The notes beneath the pieces were generated by a model. The model searched no databases, was not told where the DNA came from, and was given only the letters and a program-made list of their open reading frames with translations. DNA of 63,073 bases from Clostridiales bacterium (GTDB taxonomy: Bacteria; Bacillota; Clostridia; Christensenellales; CAG-138), in the NCBI GenBank assembly GCA_024691085.1, contig JAILNX010000001.1, positions 1 through 63,073 on the forward strand. Reading direction: 5' to 3'. Position numbers and translations under genes: made by a program. Positions 27,501 through 35,484 of this stretch are shown here, one piece after another (the stretch's first letter is position 1; every line of letters starts with the position of its first letter).

Positions 27501-28852
27501 TCGAATCGACCGAGGATATTGCCTTCGCGGTCGAATTTAGCGGCGCTTACGGCAAAGACGCTTGACTCCGTATTGCCCTTTGCGAAGATCGCTGAAACGG
27601 CGCAGTAAGGCCTCTCGTCGATTTCATGGATCACGGAATCGCTGACGAGGTATCCTTCGCATCCGAATATGACCTTGATATTGTTTGCTTTTGCGGCCTT
27701 CATCGCTTCGGGGAGCGAATGAACTACGCCGTGATCAGTGATGGCGATCGCCTTATGACCCCATTTCGCGGCGGTGGCGATGACCTCGGAGACCTTGGTA
27801 AGAGCGTCCATCGTTGAGGACTGGGTATGCAGATGAAGCTCTACGCGTTTCTCACCGTCGTAAGCGTCTTTGCGTTTTACAGCCTCGCACCTGTTGACGT
27901 CGTTGACGAAGAAGATGTAGTCCCTCGTATAGCTGTCGTATTTGTAGTTTCCGCGGGCGACGATCATATCTCCTGAAGAGATGATATCCTTGATGCGCTG
28001 CTCAATGGAGGCGCACTTTTCGGATTCAATAAAGAACTTCGCGGTGATCGTGTTCGTTTTGTCGGAAAAATCGATCTTGAAGATATTCTTTGCCTTGTCC
28101 CTCGTTTCGGTGATCTCGTAACCGATGATATAGCCCATTGCGCAGGCGTTTCCCGTAGTCTCGGAAAAATCCTGCATCTTTGTAAGATCGCGCTTAACTA
28201 TCTCCTTGCCGAAAACGATATCCGCCGGATCGATCGCAGGCTTCCTTGCCTGCGGCTTTTTAAAGCTTTTGCGCACTTCTTTGACGTGATCAGGATTCGA
28301 AGAGGTCTTTTCTCCCGCGAATACGCCGACGTCGTTTCTCATAACCGGAACGGCTTTCAATTCGCGCTCAGTTTCGTCCTCCGTAATGACCATTCCGAAT
28401 CTCCAGCCCCATTCCTCAAATGCTTTCCTTTTGAAAGCGGATATGCTGTCGCGGTCGACCGCCTTATACAGCACCTTCGGGATCTTAACGTTAAAAGTCA
28501 GACCGCCGTCTGACGTGTCGGATTCGATAACGGAGTTCTCAATTACAGGATAAAGCTCCGGGCTGAAATCCTCCCAGACCTTTTTGAATGACGAAACGAT
28601 ATCCTCGTCAGTCTGGAATAATATGGTATCGATAACGGTCGAAAAATCGAAGTCAAGATCGACTCTGTCGCTCCCGAGCTTATCGCAAACAAGGCGTTTT
28701 ACGGCTTCACGCTCGGTCTGATCCATAAACTTCAGTGCTTTTACGCGTATTGAAAATCTTCCGGTGCTCAACGATATCGAAGCACCGGAGATCTCAAATG
28801 CTTTATTCGAAAGAAGTTTTTCGCCAACCGAAATGTATTCCTGCCCGCTCAT
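24563..28852 (-). CDS. polC: DNA polymerase III PolC, exonuclease motifs lost
   Basis: The 1429-residue Gram-positive replicase has the usual order: an N-terminal region, an OB fold (about 235-325), PHP part one (VELHLHTQSSTMDA, 337-350; ITDHG; GCEGYLV, 397-403), the exonuclease position (about 415-580), PHP part two, a zinc motif CPNC...CPVC (904-932) and the palm with PDIDLNFSG (957-965). FPRAHAAAYV follows. The polymerase centre is intact. In the exonuclease position the DxE motif reads VSAIFAKG (D to S420, E to I422) and the HNxxFD motif reads FNENILN, so proofreading by this domain is very unlikely. It ends the frr-to-polC operon, overlapping ispG by four bases. Confidence 0.96.
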   Translation of the reverse strand: MSGQEYISVGEKLLSNKAFEISGASISLSTGRFSIRVKALKFMDQTEREAVKRLVCDKLGSDRVDLDFDFSTVIDTILFQTDEDIVSSFKKVWEDFSPELYPVIENSVIESDTSDGGLTFNVKIPKVLYKAVDRDSISAFKRKAFEEWGWRFGMVITEDETERELKAVPVMRNDVGVFAGEKTSSNPDHVKEVRKSFKKPQARKPAIDPADIVFGKEIVKRDLTKMQDFSETTGNACAMGYIIGYEITETRDKAKNIFKIDFSDKTNTITAKFFIESEKCASIEQRIKDIISSGDMIVARGNYKYDSYTRDYIFFVNDVNRCEAVKRKDAYDGEKRVELHLHTQSSTMDALTKVSEVIATAAKWGHKAIAITDHGVVHSLPEAMKAAKANNIKVIFGCEGYLVSDSVIHEIDERPYCAVSAIFAKGNTESSVFAVSAAKFDREGNILGRFDTLVNNGAALPKWATEECGIKEEDYASAPDGEKVIKSLLDFIDGSVVFAFNENILNAIASLSFTDDVFPVEYVDINKLELNMHLDIKDYSMESGCCPISGRFEELPRRSMAEDIDALVGISSGLVSELVEREVKGLPYFNRTKADLKKLQRFHIIILAASLKGLKNLYKLVSYSHLQYFHKRPCVPRSLLHMLREGLILGSACEAGELYRAVSRGKSEEEQERIAGFYDYLEIQPLDNNMFMTESPDSAYSIEDLRNFNRRVIEIGDKLNKLTVATCDVHFQDPDDAIFRSILLHSQGYPDASRMTPLYFRTTEEMLGEFSYLGEERAKEVVITNPNIIADMCGEQLHPFLDEKFTYSPELPNAKEILESMTMNEAHRRYGDPLPEVVQKRLDKELKSIVGNGYSSLYMVAQKLVSKSLGDGYLVGSRGSVGSSFVATMLGITEVNSLPPHYLCPNCKYSEFVQDAKSRCGIDLPDKNCPVCGTKLKKEGYDIPFEVFLGFKGDKTPDIDLNFSGDYQPVAHHFTEEMFGKGHAFRAGTISAVQDKTVYGYVKHYCEELGLNKTEPEINRLVQGCLGVKKTSGQHPGGIVIVPEDYEIFDFCPVQHPADKNDAGSVTTHFDFHALDDKLVKLDILGHDDPTVLRMLNDITGLDPRTIPLDDPETLSIYSTDKALGVSLEPLGCDVGSLAIPEFGTNFVRGMLIETRPKTMEELVRISGLSHGTDVWNNNAQVLVQNKIATLMEVICTRDDIMNYLISQGCDPSMSFKTMESVRKGRGLKPEMEQMMDENKIPSWFVDSCKKIKYMFPRAHAAAYVMMSFRIAYYKVHYPLEFYAVYFTVRADTFDIELCLGGLDEVMQNLKILKAKDKPDQKEKDAITILEVVAEMNMRGFELLPVDIYKSKAKTFVIEDGKIRPPFTSVAGLGENVAVLIENGAKDGAYSSKEDFANRTKANTAIMDKLDRLGCFRDLPDTDQIKFSF

Positions 28853-29892
28853 GAAAGTTCCTTTTTAACGTCGTCAATAAATCTGTCAATAACGGCCGGA
28901 AGCTTGTCCGAATAAAGAAGCTCGCCTTTCCTGAAAACGACCGCGTTCTTGCTCCCGAAGGCGATGCCGAGGTCGGCCTCCCTCGCCTCTCCGGGACCGT
29001 TCACGGCGCATCCCATTACGGCGATGCGAAGCGATCTCTTCGTGTCGGGAAGCGAGTCGCGAACCTTTTTGACGATCGAAGCAAGATCGACCCTCGTCCT
29101 GCCGCAGGTCGGGCAGCTTACGACCTCAACGCCTTCCGACCTTAAGCCTACGGCATGGAGTATGTGCCTTGCCGCATAGACTTCCCTTACGGGATCGCCG
29201 GTCAGAGATACCCTTATCGTATCGCCGATGCCGTCAAGAAGCAGCGAGCCTATGCCGACCGACGATTTGACGAGTGCCGCGTCGTCCATACCGGCTTCCG
29301 TAACTCCGAGATGAAGAGGATACGGCGTCTGTTTCCTTGCGAGGCGGTTAGCCTCAACAGTCTTCTGAACGGTGGAGGCTTTAAGCGACAGAACGATGTC
29401 GTAAAAGCCGCATTTTTCAAGGATCGAAACGTGCTTGAGAGCGCTCTCGAGCATGGCTTCGGCAGTCACGCCGTATTTTGCAAGGACGTCCTTCTCCAAA
29501 GAACCGCCGTTTACGCCGATCCTGATGGGGATCTTCCTGTCCTTTGCCGCGGCGACAAGCTCCCTGACCTTCGATTCGGAACCGATATTTCCGGGGTTGA
29601 TCCTGACCTTGTCGATGCCGTTTTCGATCGCCGCTATCGCGAGCCTGTGGTCGAAATGGATATCGGCCACGAGCGGGATATGCGTGTGGGATCGGATATA
29701 CGGGATAGCTTCGGCGCACTGCTCGTCGTAGACGGAAAAACGGACGATCTCGCATCCCGCGCTCTCAAGGCGGAGTATCTGCTCCGTAGTTTTAGCCGCG
29801 TCGCGGGTATCGGTGTTCGTCATTGACTGGATCGTGACGGGATTTCCGCCGCCGATCGGGATATTTCTGATCAAAAAACTCTTTGTTTCCAT
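28849..29892 (-). CDS. ispG: 4-hydroxy-3-methylbut-2-enyl diphosphate synthase
   Basis: The 347-residue iron-sulfur enzyme of the MEP isoprenoid pathway shows the barrel start VTIQSMTNTDTRD (about 19-31), RINPGN (about 97) and the C-terminal cluster Cys residues in SCPTCGR and MGCAVNGPGE. It turns MEcPP into HMBPP. It lies with dxr, uppS, cdsA and rseP in one operon, linking isoprenoid supply to undecaprenyl-phosphate and lipid synthesis. A GAGG site precedes the ATG, and the stop overlaps the polC start as ATGA. Confidence 0.96.
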   Translation of the reverse strand: METKSFLIRNIPIGGGNPVTIQSMTNTDTRDAAKTTEQILRLESAGCEIVRFSVYDEQCAEAIPYIRSHTHIPLVADIHFDHRLAIAAIENGIDKVRINPGNIGSESKVRELVAAAKDRKIPIRIGVNGGSLEKDVLAKYGVTAEAMLESALKHVSILEKCGFYDIVLSLKASTVQKTVEANRLARKQTPYPLHLGVTEAGMDDAALVKSSVGIGSLLLDGIGDTIRVSLTGDPVREVYAARHILHAVGLRSEGVEVVSCPTCGRTRVDLASIVKKVRDSLPDTKRSLRIAVMGCAVNGPGEAREADLGIAFGSKNAVVFRKGELLYSDKLPAVIDRFIDDVKKELS

Positions 29893-29897
29893 AATCC

Positions 29898-30998
29898 TCA
29901 GAAGTTAAATAATCCGCTGAAAAGTCCCTTTATGTCTCCGATCGTCGCGAAGACGAACAGAACGATTATAAGTCCTACTCCTATAAGGCTCAATACCGTC
30001 TGTATCTTCCTCGGAACGGGTTTGCCCGCGATAAGCTCGATAAAGTCGAACAGCAGATGACCTCCGTCCATCGGGAGAATCGGAAGCAGGTTCATTATTC
30101 CGAGGCTCATCGAGATAAGAGCCATCACCAACAGCAAGTAGTATAAGCCCATCGACGCCATCTTCATGGTGATCGCGACGGTCCCCACGATGCCGGATAC
30201 GTCGCCCGCTTTGAAGCCGTATTTGAAGCCTCCTGTGATCGCCTTATACGTTTGAACGACTACGTCGACCAAGAACCCACCTGCCTTTCCGAGCGACTCA
30301 AAGAAGCCGTAGGGAACGAAATACTCGGCGTAGCCCATGGTGATGCCGAGGAAGTTGCGGTTTTCCTTCTCGTTGTAAATATCCGAAACGAAAAGGTCAA
30401 CGTTGTCTTCGCCGCGTTGGACGGTCATTTTCACGCCTTCCTTGGGCGCGGAAACGATGGCTTTGGAGATCGCGTCCGTTTTGTCCTCATAGGACTCGGG
30501 AGCGTTCACGACGTCGGTATCGCCTATCGAAAGAATAACGTCGCCCTCCTTTATCCCCGCTTTATCGGCAGGGCTGCCGGCAGTGACCTCGTTTATCGTG
30601 ATGGCGTAATTGCCGTTAGAATATGCTCTGATCTCACGGCTGCCGAAGGAGACCATCATTATCACGGCGAGGACGTACGCGAGAACTAAGTTCATGAACG
30701 GACCCGCGAAATAAACGATTAGCCTCTTCCACGGTTTCTGTGAGTTGAATGCGACGGCGTCGTCGATCTTGTCGTCCTCTTCGCCGTAAAAGCGGCAAGC
30801 GCCGCCGAGCGGTATCGAGCGGAGAGCGTAAGTGATATCCTTCTTTTTGAACTTGAATATCGCAGGCCCGAAGCCGATCGAAAAATCAAGGATCTTAAAA
30901 CCGAGGAGCATGCCCGCCGTATAATGACCGAGCTCATGAATGAATATCATGAACGCGATAACAAGTACCGCTATAAGAAAATACAGAACGCTAATCAT
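29898..30998 (-). CDS. rseP: site-2 intramembrane metalloprotease RseP/RasP
   Basis: I choose the ATG at 30998, with AAAGG 9 bases upstream; a TTG at 31007 sits on that site. The 366-residue protein has the zinc-binding HELGH in its first membrane helix (about 22-26), a PDZ domain (about 130-220, DKAGIKEGDVILSIG) and the second active-site segment NLLPILPMDGGHLLFDF near the C-terminus. It cuts membrane anchors of anti-sigma factors and leftover signal peptides. Its place between dxr and ispG is the classic Firmicute order. Confidence 0.94.
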   Translation of the reverse strand: MISVLYFLIAVLVIAFMIFIHELGHYTAGMLLGFKILDFSIGFGPAIFKFKKKDITYALRSIPLGGACRFYGEEDDKIDDAVAFNSQKPWKRLIVYFAGPFMNLVLAYVLAVIMMVSFGSREIRAYSNGNYAITINEVTAGSPADKAGIKEGDVILSIGDTDVVNAPESYEDKTDAISKAIVSAPKEGVKMTVQRGEDNVDLFVSDIYNEKENRNFLGITMGYAEYFVPYGFFESLGKAGGFLVDVVVQTYKAITGGFKYGFKAGDVSGIVGTVAITMKMASMGLYYLLLVMALISMSLGIMNLLPILPMDGGHLLFDFIELIAGKPVPRKIQTVLSLIGVGLIIVLFVFATIGDIKGLFSGLFNF

Positions 30999-31003
30999 TT
31001 TGA

Positions 31004-32149
31004 TCAACCTTTCGGGATATACTCCGAGGCAAGCCTCCTCGCCTCGGAATCGATATAGAGCAGCGTATCCATATCGGATATGCGTATCATTTCAATTTTG
31101 TTCATAGCATATTCCACGCAGCCGGGAATATCCGTAAACTTAAGCTCGCCCCGCACAAATCGATCAACCGCGATCTCATTGCCAGAGTTGTAAGCGACGG
31201 GCTGACTCCCGCCCGTCTTAAGCGCCGTATACGCCATAGGAAGCGCGGGCCATCTGTCAAAGTCGGGCTCGCGGAAGGAAAGACCGGCGATCTTCGCGAA
31301 ATCGAGCGGCTCGACCGGCGAGGCGTTCCTTTCGGGATACGTCATCGCATACTGTATCGCAAGGCGCATATCCGGAACGGAAAGCTGTGCGATAACTGAT
31401 CCGTCGTTATACTCGACCATAGAATGAACGATCGACTGCGGATGGATAAGCACACTTATATGCTCGGCGTCCGAATCGAACAGGAACGCCGCCTCCATCA
31501 CTTCAAGTCCCTTGTTGAACAGTGTAGCAGAATCGATGGTAATTTTTCGTCCCATGTTCCAGGTCGGGTGCTTCATAGCCATCTCGGGCGTTACGTCTGC
31601 GAGCTTCTCTATGGGCAGATCCCTGAAAGCTCCGCCCGAAGCGGTGAGGATAAGCCTTTTAACGTCGCTCCTTCTGCCGGCGGATAGCGCCTGGAATATC
31701 GCGCTCTGCTCGCTGTCGACGGGAAGGATCCTTCCTCCGCCCGAAGCCAACGCATTTTTAAAGATCTCGCCCGCGCAGACGACGCTTTCCTTGTTTGCTA
31801 AAGCTACGGTCTTTCCGGCATTAATAGCTTTAATAAGCGGGAATACTCCGCTGAATCCGCTCACGCCGTTTACGACCGTATCGACGCGGCTGTCCGCCGC
31901 AAGATCCCAGACTTCATCGCCGGAAACAACGTTCAATCCGGGGAAAACGCTTTTGATCTTCTCCGCCGCCTCACGATCGTAAACGCCGACGTTTTTCGGA
32001 GAAAACTGCTTTATCTGCTCAATACTCTCTTTATAGTTTGAGCCCAATACGATCGTATAAACAGAAAACTTATCGGTGTTATTTGCGCACACCGATAAAG
32101 TCTGCCTGCCTATAGACCCTGTCGAGCCGAAAACCGCAACGTTTTTCAT
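31004..32149 (-). CDS. dxr: 1-deoxy-D-xylulose-5-phosphate reductoisomerase
   Basis: The 381 residues show the NADPH-binding FGSTGSIGRQ (7-16), NKESVVCAG (about 118), the metal and substrate site PVDSEQSA, and HPTWNMGRKITIDSATLFNKG with the flexible loop beyond. The enzyme makes MEP, the first committed step of the MEP pathway; fosmidomycin targets this enzyme family. It is followed closely by rseP and preceded by cdsA. Confidence 0.96.
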   Translation of the reverse strand: MKNVAVFGSTGSIGRQTLSVCANNTDKFSVYTIVLGSNYKESIEQIKQFSPKNVGVYDREAAEKIKSVFPGLNVVSGDEVWDLAADSRVDTVVNGVSGFSGVFPLIKAINAGKTVALANKESVVCAGEIFKNALASGGGRILPVDSEQSAIFQALSAGRRSDVKRLILTASGGAFRDLPIEKLADVTPEMAMKHPTWNMGRKITIDSATLFNKGLEVMEAAFLFDSDAEHISVLIHPQSIVHSMVEYNDGSVIAQLSVPDMRLAIQYAMTYPERNASPVEPLDFAKIAGLSFREPDFDRWPALPMAYTALKTGGSQPVAYNSGNEIAVDRFVRGELKFTDIPGCVEYAMNKIEMIRISDMDTLLYIDSEARRLASEYIPKG

Positions 32150-32156
32150 AAGGGGA

Positions 32157-32981
32157 TCACCTAATAAAATACCAGAATATGAAAGCGACGAACGGGGCGA
32201 AAACCATGGCGGAATCGAGTCGGTCGATCACTCCGCCGTGACCCGGGAATATCCTGCCGAAATCCTTGATACCCGACCAGCGTTTGAACGTCGAAGCCAG
32301 AAGATCGCCGAACTGGCCGATGACCGCGCCGATAAGCCCGAGTCCGACGAGCCACGCCCAGTGGATATCGAATCCCCAGAGCTTCTGCATGAAATAGACG
32401 ATGAGACCGCCGATGGGGCCGCCGATCAGGCCTGCGATATAGCCCTCGACAGTCTTATGCGGGCTGATCGAGGGGCAAAGCTTATGCTTTCCGAATTTCG
32501 AGCCGAAGAGATACGCGTTGTTGTCGGCCATGCTGGGGCCGGCAAATACCATAAAGAGAGCCATTCGGGAAACGTCCCACCTGTTGAAACCGAAAAGTCC
32601 GAAGCACATGATGAGAAGAAGCGGATAGACCATGACGAAGAGGGTCGCGATAAAGTCTTCCGTCGTGCGTTTGCCGTTGAGGATCCTTTCGGTAACGATA
32701 TAAAGAAATACTATAATGAACAGAGCGGGCAGGCTGAACTTCGGGAAGCCGTACTCGCTGATAAGCATCAATAATACCGTTTGAAGACCGGCCTGGATGA
32801 AAAGCGGCGGCGTGAGGATCCTGATGCCCTTATTCCGGAACATCCTGTCCATTTCAATGACCGATACGACCGCGGCAAACGTGAACACGGCGACCTGTAT
32901 CCAGCCGCCGAAGATCAGCATCAACGCGAGCACGCCGAGAAGAACGACGGCGACGATCGACCTTTTCAAAAGATCGCTCAT
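32157..32981 (-). CDS. cdsA: phosphatidate cytidylyltransferase
   Basis: The 274-residue membrane enzyme makes CDP-diacylglycerol for all phospholipids. It has about eight membrane segments and the C-terminal signature STFKRWSGIKDFGRIFPGHG followed by GVIDRLDS. It starts one base after uppS ends and lies 7 bases before dxr, so it is certainly co-transcribed. Confidence 0.96.
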   Translation of the reverse strand: MSDLLKRSIVAVVLLGVLALMLIFGGWIQVAVFTFAAVVSVIEMDRMFRNKGIRILTPPLFIQAGLQTVLLMLISEYGFPKFSLPALFIIVFLYIVTERILNGKRTTEDFIATLFVMVYPLLLIMCFGLFGFNRWDVSRMALFMVFAGPSMADNNAYLFGSKFGKHKLCPSISPHKTVEGYIAGLIGGPIGGLIVYFMQKLWGFDIHWAWLVGLGLIGAVIGQFGDLLASTFKRWSGIKDFGRIFPGHGGVIDRLDSAMVFAPFVAFIFWYFIR

Positions 32982-32982
32982 A

Positions 32983-33729
32983 TCACTCTACGACCTTTCC
33001 GAACCTTCTGGTTCGTTTCATGAACTCGATAATATTGGCGCGAAGATTCTCCGGCTTGTAGTCCGGCCAGAGCGTATCGGTAAACACGAACTCCGCGTAC
33101 GCCGCCTGCCAGAGCAGGAAATTTGAAAGCCTTTGCTCCCCCGCCGTTCTGATAACGAGATCGAGCTCGGGAAGTCCCGCCGTGTAAAGATTATCGGAGA
33201 AGAGCTTTTCGTCGATCGATGCGGGATCCGCGCCGGATGCCGCGATATTCCTCACGGCCCTCAAGATCTCAGCTCTGCCGCCGTAGTTGAGGCAGAGGCA
33301 GAACGTGAGACCGGTGTTGTTTTTCGTTCTCTCCGAGGCATTCTCCATACAGATCCTTACCCTGTCGGGGAAAGCGGCAAGATCGCCGAGTGTGATGATC
33401 CTGACGCGATTGGCGTCAAGCTCGTCGATCTCCTTGACTATGAACTCAATAAACAGGGAGAAAAGCGTATTCACTTCCTGCTGGGGACGCTTCCAGTTCT
33501 CGGTCGAGAATGCGTAGACGGTAAGCGCCTTGAGATCGAGCTTTATGCACTCGCGGACTATATTGTGCAGGGATTCTATCCCAGCCCTGTGTCCAAAAGA
33601 CCTCGGCATAAGGCGCTTCTTCGCCCATCTGCCGTTGCCGTCCATTATTATGCCGACGTGCGCGGGAAGCGCGCCGGTAAGACCGAAGGAAGCAAGGTCG
33701 TCTTTGGTGTACAGCTTATGTATCTGCAT
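32983..33729 (-). CDS. uppS: undecaprenyl diphosphate synthase
   Basis: The start is ATG at 33729, placed 9 bases after AAAGAGG; the in-frame ATG at 33738 touches that site. The 248-residue cis-prenyltransferase shows HVGIIMDGNGRWAKKR with the catalytic Asp, the RSFGHRAG segment and the C-terminal EQRLSNFLLWQAAYAEFVF. It makes the C55 carrier for peptidoglycan and other wall polymers. Confidence 0.96.
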   Translation of the reverse strand: MQIHKLYTKDDLASFGLTGALPAHVGIIMDGNGRWAKKRLMPRSFGHRAGIESLHNIVRECIKLDLKALTVYAFSTENWKRPQQEVNTLFSLFIEFIVKEIDELDANRVRIITLGDLAAFPDRVRICMENASERTKNNTGLTFCLCLNYGGRAEILRAVRNIAASGADPASIDEKLFSDNLYTAGLPELDLVIRTAGEQRLSNFLLWQAAYAEFVFTDTLWPDYKPENLRANIIEFMKRTRRFGKVVE

Positions 33730-33744
33730 AAAGCTCATCCTCTT

Positions 33745-33942
33745 TCAGACTTTAGTTTTAAAAACGGAGTACGCAAGGCAAACGGTCCCATCGGAACCTG
33801 CCGGGCGTACCCTTATGACTTTTTTTTCATCGCCGTCCGGTACGCCCTTTCTAGAGCGTACCTCGGACAGAACGACATGATATCCTTCGCTTTCGAGAAT
33901 CCTTACGGCTTCTTTAAGCTCAAGTCCTCTGACATCCGTCAA
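33745..33942 (-). CDS. small PASTA-like protein between frr and uppS
   Basis: The 65-residue protein starts at a TTG whose TTGA overlaps the frr stop, with AAGGAG 11 bases upstream inside frr. Its sequence follows the PASTA-domain plan: a leading VRGLELKEAVRILESEGYHV (like VPDVVGMSLEEA...G), a central stretch, VIRVRPAGSDGTV (like VISQSPAAG) and a final strand. PASTA domains in other proteins bind wall precursors. A free-standing cytosolic unit without signal peptide is odd; it sits among genes for the undecaprenyl carrier. The family assignment is by eye. Confidence 0.6.
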   Translation of the reverse strand: MTDVRGLELKEAVRILESEGYHVVLSEVRSRKGVPDGDEKKVIRVRPAGSDGTVCLAYSVFKTKV

Positions 33943-34493
33943 AACTCCATGATCTCCTTTTCCTTCTCGGAAGCGATGCGGTCGATCTCCTTGATGGAAT
34001 CGTCGGTGATCTTCTGCGCGTCTTCTTCAAGGTTCTTCTGGTCGTCCTCGGTAATGACGCTGTCCTTCTTCTGCTTCTTGATGTTCTCGATGGCGTCCCT
34101 CCTGATGGATCGGATCGCTACCTTGGACTCCTCGGCTTTCTTCTTGATCGTCTTGACGAGATCCTTGCGGCGCTCCTCGGTGAGCTCGGGGAAAACGAGC
34201 CTGATGAGCTTGCCGTCGTTGGTGGGGTTGATGCCGAGGTCGGATTTCTGGATCGCCTTCTCCACCATGGGGATCATTTTGGGATCCCAAAGGTTGATAA
34301 CGAGAAGCCTGGGCTCAGGAGAAGAGATGTTGCCGATCTGATTGATAGGCGTCTGCGATCCGTAATAATCGACGGTGATCCTCTCAAGAAGCTGAGGGTT
34401 GGCGCGGCCGGCGCGGAGACCGCCGAGGTCCCTCTTCAGCACGTTGATGGTTTTATTCATTTTATCAGCTGCGATATCGATAATCTCGTTCAT
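33939..34493 (-). CDS. frr: ribosome recycling factor
   Basis: The 184-residue protein shows the three-helix RRF features LRAGRANPQLLERITVDYYG (about 25-45), PINQIGNISSPEPR and RLVFPELTEERRKDLVK. With EF-G it splits the ribosome after termination. GGAGG lies 8 bases before the ATG, and it has its own promoter although pyrH lies just upstream. Confidence 0.97.
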   Translation of the reverse strand: MNEIIDIAADKMNKTINVLKRDLGGLRAGRANPQLLERITVDYYGSQTPINQIGNISSPEPRLLVINLWDPKMIPMVEKAIQKSDLGINPTNDGKLIRLVFPELTEERRKDLVKTIKKKAEESKVAIRSIRRDAIENIKKQKKDSVITEDDQKNLEEDAQKITDDSIKEIDRIASEKEKEIMEF

Positions 34494-34526
34494 TAATTAA
34501 TCCTCCTATGGAATAGTTATCAATTC

Positions 34527-34555
34527 ATTTTATTAGAAACGAATCGGTTTGTCAA
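34527..34555 (-). promoter_or_regulatory. promoter of the frr-uppS-cdsA-dxr-rseP-ispG-polC operon
   Basis: Minus strand TTGACA (34550-34555), 17 bp, TAAAAT (34527-34532). Confidence 0.8.
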
Positions 34556-34584
34556 CTTAATAATTTCAGAAGAAATCAGTTGTA

Positions 34585-35286
34585 TCAGGAAATGACAGTC
34601 CCGACGTTTTCACCCATGGCGGCGCGCACGAACGCAGAGTCGTCCTCCATCGAGAAGACTACGATCTTCATTCCGGTATCGCGGCAGAGCGTGATCGCGG
34701 TCAGATCGGTAGCGCGAAGCTGGCGGGACACGACCTCGTCGTAAGTAAGCGTATCGAACTTCCTGGCGGTCGGATCCTTTTTGGGGTCTGCCGAGTACAC
34801 GCCGTCGATGTTCTTTGCGAGAAGCAGAGCGTCGGCGTGGATCTGAGCGGCGCGAAGCGCGGCAGCCGTATCGGTCGAGAAGAACGGAAGTCCCGAGCCG
34901 CAGGCGAATATAACGACTTCGCCGTCGTCGAGCGCCTTGTTCGCGAGCCTCGCGGAATAAGTGTCCATAAAGAGCTGAATGTCGACAGCAGACAGTACCC
35001 TTACGGGGACGCCCGCGTCGATCAGTCCCTGCTCAAGGCTGAGAGCATTGATCGCAGTCGCAAGCATTCCGATGGAGTCCGCGCGGTTCCGATCCATAGA
35101 GCCGGAATCGCGTCCGCGCATTATGTTTCCGCCGCCGCAGACGACGCCGACCTGTGCGCCCGCGTCATGCAGGGATTTGATATGCGCCGCGGCTTCGGCG
35201 ACTTTATTTGAGTCGACAGGAGCCTTGTCGCTTCCGAGAACCTCGCCGCTCATCTTAAGGAGTACGCGCTTGTATTTAAGATCCAT
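34585..35286 (-). CDS. pyrH: UMP kinase
   Basis: The 233-residue bacterial UMP kinase belongs to the amino acid kinase fold: LLKMSGEVLG (8-17), VCGGGNIMRGRD (about 49-60), the ADSIGMLATAINAL segment and the later KNIDGVYSADPKKDP. It phosphorylates UMP with ATP. GGAGGG precedes the ATG. The usual upstream partners rpsB and tsf are absent; instead an EF-G-like gene points away. A TGGTATAAT extended -10 about 35 bases upstream is the likely promoter. Confidence 0.96.
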   Translation of the reverse strand: MDLKYKRVLLKMSGEVLGSDKAPVDSNKVAEAAAHIKSLHDAGAQVGVVCGGGNIMRGRDSGSMDRNRADSIGMLATAINALSLEQGLIDAGVPVRVLSAVDIQLFMDTYSARLANKALDDGEVVIFACGSGLPFFSTDTAAALRAAQIHADALLLAKNIDGVYSADPKKDPTARKFDTLTYDEVVSRQLRATDLTAITLCRDTGMKIVVFSMEDDSAFVRAAMGENVGTVIS

Positions 35287-35392
35287 TTCAGCCCTCCGGT
35301 AGAAGAATTATACAACAAATATTATTATACCACATATGGCGCCGAAAAGAAATATATATCTTGAATTGCATTCATTATTTTTCAAAATTGGG

Positions 35393-35421
35393 TTTACACG
35401 GAATCAAATTTATGTTAAAAT
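35393..35421 (+). promoter_or_regulatory. promoter of the EF-G-like gene
   Basis: TTTACA (35393-35398), 17 bp, TAAAAT (35416-35421). Confidence 0.7.
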
Positions 35422-35484
35422 GTTAATTGCATGTTTATGTGCTTAAACAGATCATATTAACCGTTAGGGGGAACATATCCAACT

